A DNA stretch of 64,000 nt from Hoplostethus atlanticus (taxonomy: Eukaryota; Chordata; Actinopteri; Trachichthyiformes; Trachichthyidae). A program made the position numbers and the translations under genes. Location: assembly GCA_034670405.1 (NCBI GenBank), contig JAXDDX010000056.1, positions 495,001-559,000 on the forward strand, in the 5' to 3' direction. Of the stretch, positions 38,367 to 51,420 are shown piece by piece (the stretch's first letter is position 1; every line of letters starts with the position of its first letter). The notes beneath the pieces are model-generated. The model saw only the letters and a program-made list of their open reading frames with translations. It was not told where the DNA came from and ran no database searches.

Positions 38367-40853
38367 GAATGATGATGTGTTCAAACGCCAAAATACAAGA
38401 TCTGCTCTATGTGCGCTGAAAAATCACTGCATTTTTAACCGCCGCAACACACTGGATATGTATACTCCCCCCTGTCAGCTCTTGGATAGTTTATAATAAA
38501 AATCTTACCTTGAATTCCTCCTCGTCTTTGTCCAGTAATGCAGCTGCTGTTCAACTGAATACCTTCTCTGCCCCGTGGCATCACGCTGTTCCCCCACGTC
38601 GGAGCACCGCTGCATTTTAAGATGGCTGCCACAAAAAAAATGGCGAGGTAGTCTCTTTGTTTACTCGTGAGATGCTCTGCTATGCTCCAGTCTAATAGAT
38701 TGGACACAGCCTGCCCCGTGGTTCGGCTCCAGCATTCACCGCCATTATGACGGAAGTCCAGAACAAATCCACCGCACATTTAGGTGTCAGCATGTTGTCA
38801 TGGAGAGGAGGCAACCTCTATACAGTAAGTGAATAACGTCCGAAAGAAAAACGAGAATTTGTAGTTTTGTGTCCTTTTGTGCACTTTGGGTTAGTTTCGG
38901 ACTGCCCTTGGTCGAAGCCTCGGTCAGAGGTAGAGAGAAAAGGGAGGGTTTTTTTTTCCTCCCCCATTTTTAGAAAAGCTGAAAATGATATGTCAAAGGA
39001 AATGATACAAGGCTTGTATGATGGATGGGTTTGTCTCACTCTGCCTCTCAATCTCTCACTCCCTACTTCGCTACCATTCTCTCTTTTTTCACAGAGGAAA
39101 AAAAAACAAAAAAACATTGCTTCCATCACTCTCCACGTTGCAGCCAAATTCTCTGCCTCTGACCATGCCTGGCCAAAGGGAAGAAAAAAAGCCATTTTTG
39201 TGCCGGAGTTGAATTTAATTTCCTTGCCTTGCACATACTGTTCTTTACGATTCGTTCATGGTGTGGAATTACAATGTGATATTTATTTTTGCGGCGCAAC
39301 ACACAATATAGCTAGGCGTGGTGGCAGCCGCTCTTATTGAAATTTTGATTATCATTAAATTTATGTACACGCGTCTCCCCAGAGACAGCCGGCTGATTGT
39401 GGAGGTGCAGTCTCTAGGATGCATTTAAATTGAACAATAATGGGACTTCCACTCTGCACTGCCAGGGATCCAGGAACATGCCTCGTCCATCCGTTAGCTT
39501 TATAAATTAATCAAAACCAATCAGAAAAACAAGCGCGCATTAACAGGCCGGCCTGATTACCGTGACAGTCGGTGCGATATCACAGAACGGGGGAACCTGC
39601 CTCTTGTCTGCATGCGGTCAGTTGTGTTCCTCTCATCAGCAAAGAGCTTCGCCACCGGAGGAACACTGGACCTTAAAAGGCAGAACATAATCAACCCGTG
39701 TAGCGCTGGCCTGCACCTCGCACGTTGCTATCTTATTATGTTTGGCAGTTCTGTTAATGACATTTCATGAGATCAGCTTTTCACTGTAACATTGTTACTG
39801 ACCTGTGTGTGTGTGTGTGTGTGTGTGTGCCTCTCTCGCCCACCCTTAACACACCCTCTTTTTTTCATCTCCTGCCGCCTCTCGCTCCCTCTTTCTCTCT
39901 CTCTCTCTACACCTTTCTTTCTCACCCAGACCTGTTATTAAATCTCATAGCAGTTTGTTGATTTGATCAGTGTGTGCTGTAATGTTGTTGCCCCCAAAGG
40001 GGCCTCGGTGTTATAGACATACTCATCTCTCTGTCTCTCTCTCTCTCTGTCTCTCTCTGAGTTAAGCAATAAACTAATCTCTCTGGGGAGACTGAAGGCA
40101 TCTCACCACTGGATGGGAGCGCTATATGTTCAGGCGTTTGTATGCTGGCCCATACTCCATCGGTACAAGGAGCTGGAGCTTAGGCTGAATGCCCGTGGTG
40201 GTAGTCGTCTTGCATTAGGTGTGGATCCCTCTGTTCTTGCCTCCCCTGTTTTATTAGAGGATTGAACCGCTGCCATAACTCACACAGACAAGGGCTGGCT
40301 TGAACACAACGCAAAGGTAAACACAAAGTCATGAGCAAACGCTTTGCTGTTTATTTGAATGTAGATGTTTGGGATGACTCAGAGCCCAGAGCCCTGGATC
40401 ACCGCGAGGCCTCTGCTATATGTACCCATAGCAGATGGCGGCCAGTGGCAGTGGGTTTTACTAGGTACAACAATGCTGCCTGTTAGATGGTAGAGCACAC
40501 ATGATGGCAGCTGTCAGCATCGGCCAGTGTCCAAGACGATAGCTGATATTGCAGCTAGTATCATGCTACTGTCTCCACTGCCTGGGCTGGACAGAGGAAG
40601 ACATAGTATACACTCAGGCCTGATGTGTCTTGATTTCATCTATTCAATACAATGATTGTGACAGGTCTGCAACATTCAAAGGCTCGGGCAACGATAAGGA
40701 CTCTTTTAGTTGTGCTGTGTGTGCATATGTGTGATTGTGCATGGACAGCTCCACAGAGCAACTCAGATGGAGATGGGTGACCAGTTATTTTTAGTTTGTT
40801 TTGCACAATTCTGAGAAATCAGACTTTTGAAAAGTGTGTGTGGGAGAGAGAGA

Positions 40854-40873
40854 GGGGGGGGGGGGGGGGGGGG
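40854..40873. repeat. Poly-G tract (20)
   Basis: The longest G run in the window, preceded by (GA)n. Confidence 0.95.
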
Positions 40874-41192
40874 TCACTATGTAGGCATATGTTTTTGCAT
40901 GCAGGAGTCTATTTACCTCTTCCAGTAGACAGCACTATGAAAACATGCATCATATCAGGCCTAATGGTCTTATTTTTAGCTTACCCGGCTACACAATTGA
41001 TTTATTTATTAATATTTCTTTAGTTTTCCAGTATTTTTCCACAATTTGCCCTGCAACATGCCTGCTGGGGTGTATGTTTATGTGCATTGTATATGTGTGC
41101 ACACATAAAACGTAACTTAAATCGTTGATGCATGAGGATGTGCATGCATGAAAGCGTGTGTGTTCAAACGTGTGTGCACATTGGTGGGGGTA

Positions 41193-41194
<2 letters not shown>

Positions 41195-41230
<36 letters not shown>
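41195..41230. repeat. (TG)n microsatellite
   Basis: A pure TG run ending in CGCGTG. Confidence 0.95.
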
Positions 41231-41234
<4 letters not shown>

Positions 41235-41520
41235 TGCACGCCACACTGCATACTCACAGTATGCAGTCCATATGCACCGGCATTCCATACAAAGCCTTCA
41301 ATACAAAAAAATCCCCAGCCAGCTTGACAACAAACATGGAATGGCTTGGCAGAACCCAAGAATTATTTTTTCTGGCTCCCCTCCTCTTCTCCAGCATGGT
41401 TTTTGTTGAGTCAGAGGAAACCATCTGCTGCCCGGCGATAATGGGTGGCCAGGGAGGAGGGGAGTGGCAAAAGGCAGAGCAAATAAAATGCCAGGCACTG
41501 TCCCAGTACCTACAGTACCT

Positions 41521-41543
41521 TCCTGCCTGCCTGCCTGCCTGCA
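41521..41543. repeat. (CTGC)n tetranucleotide repeat
   Basis: About five CTGC units. Confidence 0.9.
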
Positions 41544-41607
41544 GCAAGTCTGCCATCTTAATAAACATCCAGCGTGATATCTGTTGGCTGGAGTGTGCAC
41601 ATGTACT

Positions 41608-41613
<6 letters not shown>

Positions 41614-41648
<35 letters not shown>
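41614..41648. repeat. (TG)n microsatellite
   Basis: A pure TG run. Confidence 0.95.
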
Positions 41649-41650
<2 letters not shown>

Positions 41651-42689
41651 TTCCTATCACACCTTGATCATTTTCAAGTCAGGATTGTTCCTGAGCCTGG
41701 CTGATACGCTGTCAATGTGATGGCGCAGACTAAAAAAAAACATATTTTTTTTCCCAGTGGAGTAAAACCGAGACAGATAGATTGGCTTTCAGTAGAAGAA
41801 TTTCTATTTCTAAGTATTTCTGTTGTGTTTTTTTTTTTTGTTTTTTTTTGAGGAGGGGGGCGCGGGGGGTAAAATGGGAGGAGTATTAATGAGAGGATAT
41901 TATGAGGCAGGTGCAGGGCTAAAGGAAAGTAAAAGAGTTAATGAGGAATAGGTCGTACAGAAGGAAAGGTAGAGGACGGCAACAGGAGAGCAGCAGAGCA
42001 GAGTGGAGGAGGAAAAACGCTCATTAAAACAAATGCTATAGAAAGCCACTCCTCACCTTGAAAAATGGTCTGAATTTTACCTCCCCCAGGCCTCCCGGGT
42101 TCTCCGATGGTACTGAGCGGCTCACGGCTTTCTCTCGGTTAAACCATTTCAGTGTTCTCTCGTCTGAAGTGGACAGCTTGAACTGGACATAAAGAACTCA
42201 GACCTGTCAGTGTGCTTTCCCCCAAACTAGGCTTCACTCTTGATTCCATCACACTGTTTTCCACGTTTCCATTAACTGTTTTTTTGCCCCCCAGCACTTA
42301 CAAACTGTCAGATACCTTTTCAGTATGGATTTATCTATCTCATTGAAGTTGTCTGCTCTTACAAGTTACGCATGTTGTGCAGCGTCAATACCTTATCTGG
42401 AGTTTCTTTGGCAGCATCCCCCGCATTGACAGCTCTCGAAAGCGGTGATAAACCCATCTCAAATCGGGGAGGGCTGTTTTCCCCCTCGAGACGAGATCGA
42501 TCAGATATGTAAAGCTGCACATTAATTCATGTTGAACCAAATTGTTTGGATTGTGTAGTTGTCGCTGTGCGGTCAGGAAAGCAGTCTGCCGGGGGGGGGG
42601 CGCAAAGCTTTATCAATGCAGCTGTTGGAATGCATGATGGGCTTCTTGATGAAGTGGACGCAGGGTCAGGGAGGATAATGGAATTGAGG

Positions 42690-42723
42690 GATGGAGGGAG
42701 GGATGGAGGGAGGGATGGAGGGA
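42690..42723 (+). repeat. 12-bp minisatellite (GATGGAGGGAGG)
   Basis: Almost three copies head to tail. Open frames reading RDGGRDGG or PPSLPPSL are its translations. Confidence 0.9.
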
Positions 42724-43005
42724 TCAGCGAGGACGACACAGGGGAGGCCTGGTGACCAGGTCTTTTCTATTAACTCAGAAGGCTGGCCGGGGTGAGCAGG
42801 GGAATCAGGCTTGCCTCTGCCCTTTCCCCGCCTGGTTCTTAGACCAAGCAGCGTCCAAACTGCAGATAGGGATAAGGGAATATTGCTGTGGGGTCCAATG
42901 GTGATTGACCCTGTGTTTTCATCAGCCTGTGCTTGCCTGATAACATTTCTCACTCCCGTATACCAGAGAAAAATATTAGAGTTGTGGGTGCGAAGGGGAC
43001 GGGTT

Positions 43006-43022
43006 GGGGGGGGGGGGGGGGG
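43006..43022. repeat. Poly-G tract (17)
   Basis: An uninterrupted G run 760 bp upstream of klhl29 exon B. Confidence 0.95.
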
Positions 43023-43274
43023 CTCTACGTCTGGTTTGGTGAAGTTGGGGATTCAGTCCACACATTGTTACCTCGCTGCTCATTTTCTTTTTCATCCCTA
43101 CAAAAATACTTCTTTCTTAACTTTATTTGTTGTATTTATTTATTTTTTTCAATTCTATTAACTCACTTGACCAAACACGATGTTTAATTCATTGCTTAAT
43201 TAATACATACGAGATCTGAAGGGGGAGGATCTGAGTTTGAGTGTAGGCTGCACTAGAGAGCTAATTGATTGAGA

Positions 43275-43298
43275 TATATATATATATATATATATATA
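43275..43298. repeat. (AT)n microsatellite
   Basis: A pure AT run. Confidence 0.9.
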
Positions 43299-43783
43299 AT
43301 AAAGCAGCGTACAGGTGAATACTGGTATTTCTTCAAGACTCTTGAGGCCATAAACATGATTTTTTTTCCAGCTCCTATTATACCGTAATCAGCAATCACT
43401 CACTGCTAATTATATCAATCAGTCTGCCCTTCTCCGTCATCATGGCCCACTTCAAGACCTTTAGAGAACAGTTCAGAACCTGACTGCTACAGTAGTAACA
43501 TCGCTGAGGTGTGATTTGTTGCATTCATATTTCAAACTTGGAAATAAAATGTACTTCACACATACTCAATAAGATACTGCTTTGAGAGATGCTTTTTGTA
43601 AGATCCTAATAAGCTGTATTTACCATCTAGAGTGCTGTGGTGCATCTAAAGATCACCGGTGTAGAGTGGCTTGGTTTGTTGTCTTGGATATCTCGCTGTT
43701 CTTTTTTGCTTTTTTGTCTGTTATTGATGTTCTAAGCAGCCACGTTGTTTATTGTTGTTCCGTTTGTTGTTGTTGCTCCATAG

Positions 43784-44020
<237 letters not shown>

Positions 44021-45945
44021 TAGGAGCAAGTGCGTGGAAGGACGGCTACAAGGATGTATGCACATATATGGACACACACGTACACGTCGCGCTCACATAC
44101 TCATGTACTCATGTACTCATGTACTATACCCCAAAGAGCTCAGGGCCAGCTAGCATCCATGCTAATGAAGCATCTTGGCTGCCTTGCCCTACATGTGCAT
44201 GCTTTACATACACAAACATGAATAATGTAAACACCGTCTTTACCGTGTAGTCGTGCTCCATCCGTGTGATGTCGAGAGGTAAAACATGTCAGAACAAGCA
44301 TTGCACCTTCACTGCAGCCCCCACCATCTTCATCTTATTGTGTCACAATAAAGTAAGCCTGAAAGTTCTCCAAAACGATCTTGAATGTCGACCTTATTCA
44401 TTCTCATCCATGCCACTTTAAAAGCCGGCGTGGCGCCGTGTGCAGACTCTCCAGTAACGGGTTAAGCCAGTGCTGAAGTTTTTACTCTTATTGTAATGAA
44501 CTCACCCAGAATGGCTCTGCCCTAGAGCAGTCAATTTCCCTCCATTGCTCTGCTGGCCTCTGCCTCCTGCTCATCACAAATGTGTCTAATTTAAGAATAA
44601 TACTGGCACAGAGCTTGTTCCAGTGGAACCTCTGGCTGAGCGCATCCAGATTGTAGCTGGCTGGTGTGCTATGGCGGCATATCGTCGCGCTGGAAAACAA
44701 TGTTGGACAGGCCTACGCTATATAATCTCAAATGTACAGTAGGCCAATTAGCTGCTAATTGTAATTCACATGGTTTCTATAAAGATTTAATTTGGGTCAT
44801 AGATTAATAATTAAGCAGGCTGATCAGTTAGCTAAGCATAACATTCCTTCAGCGGAGGCCAGTCGAGGTGTGACGGGGAGAAGAGGGAGCTCTGCTATTG
44901 TCTGCGCCCGCTTGGCTTCCCGAGGCGGTGGGCTTTCAGTGGATGTCTGTCCCCCGGTGTGTGGCCCCGGGACCCTGCTGTGTGAGGGGGGGGGGCTGAA
45001 TGCGCCATGACGTTCTGGAGGTCTTATTGTGTCTAAGTGAACGAGGCTGCCCCCCTCCTCCCACCACCACCCTTTCCACCCGTGCTGTAGCGAAGTGAAG
45101 CGTGAGGAGAGTGAGATGTCACCGACCGAGCACACTTGTCACATATGACACTCAAATCCAAGCATAGTGTCGCATATTGATCTGCGTGTGCGCGCTACTC
45201 CAAACTGTGACTGGCATTTGCAACAAAGCCAGCTCCTCTCCACACTTCGCTGAGCGGCGTTGCCAGAAAGCTCCTCTGCCAACTGTGCCAGAATTAATCA
45301 ACTGTTTCTTTCAACAGAAAGTTCACTGCTGTGTCTGTTTAAGGGAAGTTTCTCTGTGAGGAAAAAGAAGAAGAGTTTTGTTTCAACTTTTGTTATTCTT
45401 GAAACGCAGGAAAAGATTTTTTTGATGTTGTGCTTTTAGATTGAGAAAGTTCTGAGAAAATGAATAAATAACTGGTTGTATGGCACAGAGCTCTATTCTA
45501 TTCTCTCCATATCTTAATTATGAAATACAAGAGAGCAATCACCACCAGGATGCATTTAATGTTAATGCAATTATTTCTTCCTCTTAAACCTTTCATTAGC
45601 GTTGCAGGCTGGACCTGTGAGCGTGGGTGCATGCTAATGAGATTCTTTGTGTACTTAATGATATATTTCAGTTAAAAGACTCTTAAGTTAAAAAAGGAAG
45701 CTACTGTAAAAGGGACCCGGTCCGCAGAGTTTGAAGAGAGATACACATTGAGTTGTAATCAATGAGGTCGTCTCATTAAAACCTCGCTCATCACTAAACT
45801 CTGCAGAAATGTGGAATTATTACATTATCCTGTTTGATTTCAATCCGGTAACCAGGATGAGCCGCAAACGGGGGGGGAAATGAAATACAGCGTCGGTGTT
45901 GATTAGCCCGGTGACTGATGTGGACTGTGAACTGAATTGGCCTCT

Positions 45946-45946
<1 letters not shown>

Positions 45947-46031
<85 letters not shown>
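45947..46031. repeat. (CT)n microsatellite
   Basis: A CT run of about 42 units with one TTT interruption. Confidence 0.97.
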
Positions 46032-46034
<3 letters not shown>

Positions 46035-46211
46035 GTCTCTCTCCATCCTTCTCTGTCCAGACTGTAATATTAGCGGGTACCAGTATCATGAATAATGTGG
46101 GTTTCTTTTTTTTTCTCTCTTTCTTTTTGCGTGCTGTGATTTAGCCTTTGGTCCCCCCCGGCAGAGTGGCAGGCTATTTCTGGATCTGGGACCGGGGCAG
46201 GAGGAACTAGA

Positions 46212-46233
46212 GGGGGGGGGGGAGGGGGGGGGG
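46212..46233. repeat. Two adjacent poly-G tracts
   Basis: Eleven and ten G separated by one A. Confidence 0.95.
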
Positions 46234-46677
46234 TTGGCGGAGTCGGAGAGATTCTGGGTGGGAGGCGACATGCAGGTCCAATATGGCTGCATTTTTATAC
46301 GATTAATGAGATCTTCTATGAGCATCCTCTTCCCGGCACTGATCCTCACACCCTCGGTTTCCACGCCTCAGGGTAGAGAGATGATTGGCTCCAAGTGTCT
46401 GGATAAACACAAGCTCCCATATAGATAATGGTGCTGACTGACGCATGCACTGACTCACCGTTTGTGCTTTCAGCTTCAGAATAGCATCTGTCCGGCTTGT
46501 AGTCAAATAAACGTCCTGATCGTATTATGACGTTGATCTTGGACACAAATGCATTTAATTTTGATGTGAAGTCGCCAAACAAACTTTGAGCAGAGCTGCA
46601 CACCCGCTTACAGTTCTGGTGTAGTCTGTTAGTCTGCCTTCCCATGCTGGTTTCTGTCTCTGTTTGATCGTCTTATA

Positions 46678-47027
46678 GGGAGCCGGGGCGGAAATTGACA
46701 AAGACCGCCCACTGGTTTACTAGCGGCTAGGTTGCCTAGCGCGGTTTCCCGTAGACACAGGGGGACACGTCGTACAACAGCCAAGCAAAGCAAATAGATT
46801 TAGATGAGAATCACCTGGCAGCACTCTCCGTTATATAAGCCATCATAATAGAGCCGCATTCCTGTAATGTTCTGGGGGAGAAAATTGCGTTCAAAATTGT
46901 GTAGTTATAAGATAGTCAGTGAATAATATCACCACGTTTTACGATCTCTTTCTGAATCGGAGCCATAGGGTTGGTTTGCTTATATCAAGTCATCTGTAAG
47001 GTATTGGAGTTGGCAACTTCGGCTCCC
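46678..47027. mobile_element. MITE-like element with perfect 8-bp TIRs and TA flanks
   Basis: The element begins GGGAGCCG (46678-46685) and ends CGGCTCCC (47020-47027), an exact inverted pair, and each end is flanked by TA (46676-46677 and 47028-47029). The 350-bp body has no coding capacity. The TA duplication fits a Tc1/mariner-type or related non-autonomous element; I cannot name the family. It lies in the intron just before klhl29 exon C. Confidence 0.6.
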
Positions 47028-47239
47028 TACACCAGACATCAAATCAGCTCTGACCTCTGTTTTGTCTATGGCTTACCCAAAATGCCACAAATCAATCTGC
47101 GTATGAAATTACATTTATCTTGACTTTCACATTGTGTGTTATTCTGTGAAGTTGGATATGCGATTGATTGTTCTCTCTCTTCCTTTTCTCCCTCCCATCC
47201 CTCCCCTTCTGTCTCTGTCCCCCTCTGTCTGTCTACCAG

Positions 47240-47767
47240 GCCCGCCCTGGGCTCCGCCGGTAGCGTCGGTGAGCCAGCCCAGCCTCCTGTCCCATACCTA
47301 CGCCCTCCCCCAACCTCCCTCCTTCAGCCACAGCGTGACCGTGCAGTCGCCCATCATAGGAGTAACCCCGTCCATCCAGACTCCCATGCCCCCGCACCAC
47401 CCTCTCATGACTGCCCACTTTCAGCTGCCGCCACATTCCGCCCAGCAGCCGCCCTCCATGGTGCTGAGCATGCCCAGCCAGCCTCCGTACGCCTCCGCCC
47501 AGCCGTCGGTGGCGCCTTCCCCCCTCAATACCCCCGGCAACCAGGTGGTTCACCCATGCCCTCACAGTGTGATGGGCAATGGCCATTTAACCCCTCACCC
47601 CACGCACCCCCTCATCCAGCCCCCTGCCCTACCTCTCACCAATGGGCAGGCAGCAGCGCAGGCCCCGCCCACAGCGGCAGCCAGTCAGGACGGTCCTAAC
47701 GGGCTGCAGATGCTGCGGACGGTTGGCATGGGGAAATACGAGTTCAGTGACCCGGGACATCCCAAAG
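47240..47767 (+). CDS. klhl29: klhl29 coding exon C (residues 141-316, end of pre-BTB arm)
   Basis: The 528-nt exon completes G141 and runs through PPWAPPVASVSQPSLLSHTY to GLQMLRTVGMGKYEFSDPGH-PK, ending CCCAAAG|GTAAGA in phase 1. The next codon should therefore begin with G, which agrees with Glu following GHPR/K in human KLHL29 just before the BTB domain. Residues 295-316 are strongly conserved; residues about 146-190 (SLLSHTYALPQPPSFSHS, then VTVQSPIIGVTPSIQTP) correspond to [31 protein letters not shown] in human, as remembered. The rest is Pro/Ala/His/Ser-rich and more variable, so probably disordered. Exon GC content is much higher than in the surrounding intron. The antisense and +1 open frames across this exon are shadows of its composition. 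Confidence 0.95.
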
Positions 47768-49395
47768 GTAAGAGGAGCCACGCTCAGCCGACGCACTTTG
47801 TTAAGGCGATTGTTAGCTCTTTCAGGATCCGAGTCAGTAAGTGTGTCTCTATGTTCAGATTTGGGAATATATCGCAGACTGCTTTCAGAGGCTAAGGCAA
47901 GGCAGATTTGTTCCGCTATCAACCCGAGCTCAGTAGTGCATCCAAGACGGGGAAGTGTTAGGCGTTAGATCGATGTACTCTCTAGCTCTCTATTCTCAGT
48001 GACCTCTGCTTATGTGGGCCACGCTGGAATGAAACACACAGGTCCCCGGCTTGTATACCGGAGCTGTTTCAGATGCCAACAGTCATAAACAAGGCCGCAA
48101 ACACTCTCGCAAGAGGTTGTTAAAATACAACTTGCAACCAGAGCCAATTCACTTTGAAGCTGCTCCAAGGTCACAGAGAACCAGCAGCGAGCGAGCCGGC
48201 TGCTACTGAAAACCTGTACCACATGCAATACTGCCATGCTGAATCGTATGGGGGAAAAGGCACACAGGAAGACGGTGATCACACTGCACTAATCTCAACC
48301 CGCCGTGCAGCAGCAGCATCTGTAGTCGGTTTACAGTTTCCGTCAGTTTAACTGGACGTGACCCTTTTCAATTTTATTTACCTGCACATTCACGATGTCT
48401 ACCAAACACAAGCTTTCAGTCACGGCCCTCGCATCTCTCTCTCCGATCGTTTGAAGCCTTGTTGACTAGCGCCGTGTTTGCAGCCTGCGAGCTGTAAATT
48501 GGTGTTTTGGTTTAACCTTGGGGTTTATGATGCAGGGCCCTAGAAACAGATGTTCACAATTCCCTGACCAATTTTCACATTTAATGAAGCTTTTAATTTA
48601 GGTGTAGATTGTTTTCTTTTTCCTGACTAATTTTGACCAATAAAATGTGTGCAAATGAGCTTGTAGATTGCGAAAAGCAATTATTTTTGCGTTCTGCCTG
48701 CGATACAGACAAATCAGACAGCAGGTAGAATTGGAAATGGATAATGAAATGGGCTCTCTCCGGCTTGATCCAGTCTCTTGTTGAGTGAGAGCTTTTTTTT
48801 TGGGTGTCTTGATCCATCCAGCCACGTACCTGTCAAAATGTATTGACTCGTCTTAACAGGCCAAGAAAGCTCCAGTTTAAGTGGAACCATTACACAGATC
48901 CATTTGAGGGAAAATAGGCAGCACAAGCAATCACTGTTGTTTTTATTCTTTATTTTATTATTTTTCATATGATGTTACAGAACAAATAAATATTGCACTT
49001 TATCAACTGCCATGCTGCAGTACAAATGGAAGAGGATATAATATTCCATAATATCAGTTTCCAGAGGATCATACAATTTGCACTAGTTTAGGTCTCAAAC
49101 TGGAAACGGAGGCGCTTGAATCTCACACATCTCCACCATTCTAAGCTGTTTTCAGCATCAGGTAGACATTAGCGAGTGCATCGTCAAGGTAATGTCATGG
49201 GGGGACAATGTCTAAAGCATCAGGCGCTCCAGTAAATTAGCAGTTGTGACATCTCTTCTCAACAATCGGCTGAGTGGGGAGGGAGACCTCTCCGCTGACG
49301 GGAACACTTAACCTCGCGGTCGTAATCACGGCGATGCCACCCCGACTCGCCTCGGCGCTTTCTCTCTCCTCGCCTCTCTGACTCCTGTCCCCGAC

Positions 49396-49397
<2 letters not shown>

Positions 49398-49447
<50 letters not shown>
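49398..49447. repeat. (CT)n microsatellite
   Basis: A pure CT run. Confidence 0.97.
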
Positions 49448-49450
<3 letters not shown>

Positions 49451-49869
49451 CTGTCTTTCTCGCTCGCAGATGAGATTCATCTTTAACTCCACAAGCTCTC
49501 ACAGGTGGATGGCGTTCCATTTTAAATCGGTGCATGCCCATGTGGCGAGGCTACCGTCTGCTCCACCTCACTGGCATAGTGCTGAAACGTGCAGAGAACG
49601 CTCCTGGCTAGCTTCCCCCGTTGGACCAAGGCACCTTGCTGTTCTGAGTTTAGACATGTTTTGTTTCAGAACAAAGGATTAGTACTAGTTTGTGAAATGA
49701 GAGGAAAGCCACTACTGGTTAGAGGTCAGTGTCTGTCCAGCCTGCTAAAGGCTGAGGTTGGGATTAGGGGGTTGGCTGATCTGATCCCACACATGGGGTA
49801 TTGGGTTAGTTCCATCTGGCGTAATAAGAGGTGGTAAAAGAAGTCGTAGCCATCGCACACACATGCCCC

Positions 49870-49872
<3 letters not shown>

Positions 49873-49933
<61 letters not shown>
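49873..49933. repeat. (CT)n microsatellite
   Basis: A pure CT run of about 30 units. Confidence 0.97.
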
Positions 49934-49936
<3 letters not shown>

Positions 49937-50207
49937 TTTATTATCCCCTTGGTCAAATGTGGTAAAAACAGATAATAACACAGTATTCCACGTATTAATA
50001 CAGTATTACAACCTACTGTCACACATAGTGGACCTCGTCAGGGCTTTTATTCAATACAGTTATATTTAAAAATCCGATACGAAATACAAAAAAAGTACTG
50101 ACCTACATCTCGTACATCACATTAGACTAGATTAGAAGTCATGGCGCGAAAAAAAAACTGCTCAGCGGAAAAAAGGTCTTAAGTACCCTGATTGCAAGGG
50201 AAGAAAT

Positions 50208-50209
<2 letters not shown>

Positions 50210-50242
<33 letters not shown>
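50210..50242. repeat. (AC)n microsatellite
   Basis: An AC run ending in GCACAC. Confidence 0.95.
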
Positions 50243-50244
<2 letters not shown>

Positions 50245-50574
50245 TAAATTCAGCATTCACACGACATGAACGCTGTTGAGAGTCTGTTGAGTCTTCTGGG
50301 GCGTATTTAGTTGTTGAGAGACTGGCACAGTGTTATTTACTCACAAACTGTCAAAACTTTGCTGTTTCCCCTCGGTGGGTTCTCAGGCGTGATTTGAAAA
50401 GCGTATTGACTAAAACAATTTTTAAAAAAGAAAGCCACTACTTAAGTTATTGTGTCGCTGCATAATGCGTCAGAGGCATCAAGGCACGATGCCGGTAGCA
50501 GCCAGCGAAGCTTTCGGTGGCGGAGGCCTGGATCTGGGAGACGCTGACAGAGCTCTTCCTCCTTAATCCTGCTC

Positions 50575-50577
<3 letters not shown>

Positions 50578-50606
<29 letters not shown>
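50578..50606. repeat. (GT)n microsatellite
   Basis: A pure GT run. Confidence 0.95.
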
Positions 50607-50780
50607 ACTGCATGTGTGCACGACTGCTTGGGTGTGACTGCATGCGTGTTCTGTCAGATGTCAGCCTCACAGCCGTAAAGCCAAGCACCACAATGACAGA
50701 AATCACACTCTGTGTTTGATTTGGCTTCGACTTCAAAGGGGAGCAATTTGTCTTCGCTCTGCATCAGTGGGCACATCAAC

Positions 50781-50783
<3 letters not shown>

Positions 50784-50841
<58 letters not shown>

Positions 50842-50897
50842 TGTCTAGGTATTCTGTGTACAGTATGTGTGTCTTTGTATATATCTGTCTTATGTGC

Positions 50898-50943
<46 letters not shown>
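50784..50943. repeat. Two long (TG)n arrays
   Basis: TG runs at 50784-50840 and 50904-50942 with a short unique spacer. Confidence 0.96.
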
Positions 50944-50944
<1 letters not shown>

Positions 50945-51137
50945 TTCAGACAGAGCAGCTTTCACATCACCACCTGCTGAGATACGCCAGTCCCCCGAAG
51001 CTGTGTGACTTAACTAGCTCCTGGTTTCTCCATCCACAGCAGGTCTTTTCATAATACCTGCCTGCCACAGTGTATAAACCAAACACCACACCCTCTTTAC
51101 ACCACCCACCTCTTAGTCTCAGTTATTTCTTTATTTC

Positions 51138-51174
<37 letters not shown>

Positions 51175-51384
51175 AGGCATGTGAGTTGATCAGAAGGTGG
51201 CCAGCCTCCCACACCCTTAGATAAACTATCACAGCTGTAGCCAAACAGTCGCGATACCAGCCTGTTGTTTCGTGCAACGTGCTGTTAGTGAATACAGGAC
51301 GGACGAACATTTTCATTAAGAGACAACAAGGCAGAGAAAATGACACAAAAGAGACACGAGCAGAGAGAGTAGTAGAGGCAGATA

Positions 51385-51388
<4 letters not shown>

Positions 51389-51420
<32 letters not shown>
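51389..51420. repeat. (GA)n microsatellite
   Basis: A pure GA run; a CT array lies about 210 bp upstream (51139-51175). Confidence 0.95.

Larger units (their letters stand above)
12034..43783 (+). other. klhl29: klhl29 intron between coding exons A and B (31.75 kb)
   Basis: The intron is bounded by AAG|GTAAGA and a T-rich CCATAG acceptor. No further exon is recognisable in it. By region: 12034-12560 is C/T-rich with a (CT)n array; 12600-14410 is unremarkable apart from GT arrays; 14500-14780 and 30060-30480 look like candidate conserved regulatory DNA; 22960-25200 holds DNA-transposon debris; 35700-36010 is probably an old interspersed repeat; 38213-38366 is a SINE; 36716-36778, 41195-41230 and 41614-41648 are CA/GT arrays; 42690-42723 is a GATGGAGGGAGG minisatellite. 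The remaining stretches (15200-22300, 25200-35690, 38400-41100) are AT-rich unique-looking DNA in which I see no gene. Confidence 0.85.

Noticed and set aside
41132-41704. 190-residue open frame on the + strand
   Set aside because: It joins two TG arrays and a CTGC repeat; the Cys-Val and Pro-Ala-Cys-Leu runs are repeat translations.
47233-47586. 117-residue antisense and 187-residue +1 frames over klhl29 exon C
   Set aside because: They are shadow frames of a GC-rich coding exon; the sense frame has clear homology and matching splice phases.
50784-50943. Regularly spaced repeats that could be mistaken for a CRISPR array
   Set aside because: They are dinucleotide microsatellites in a vertebrate genome, without unique equal-length spacers.
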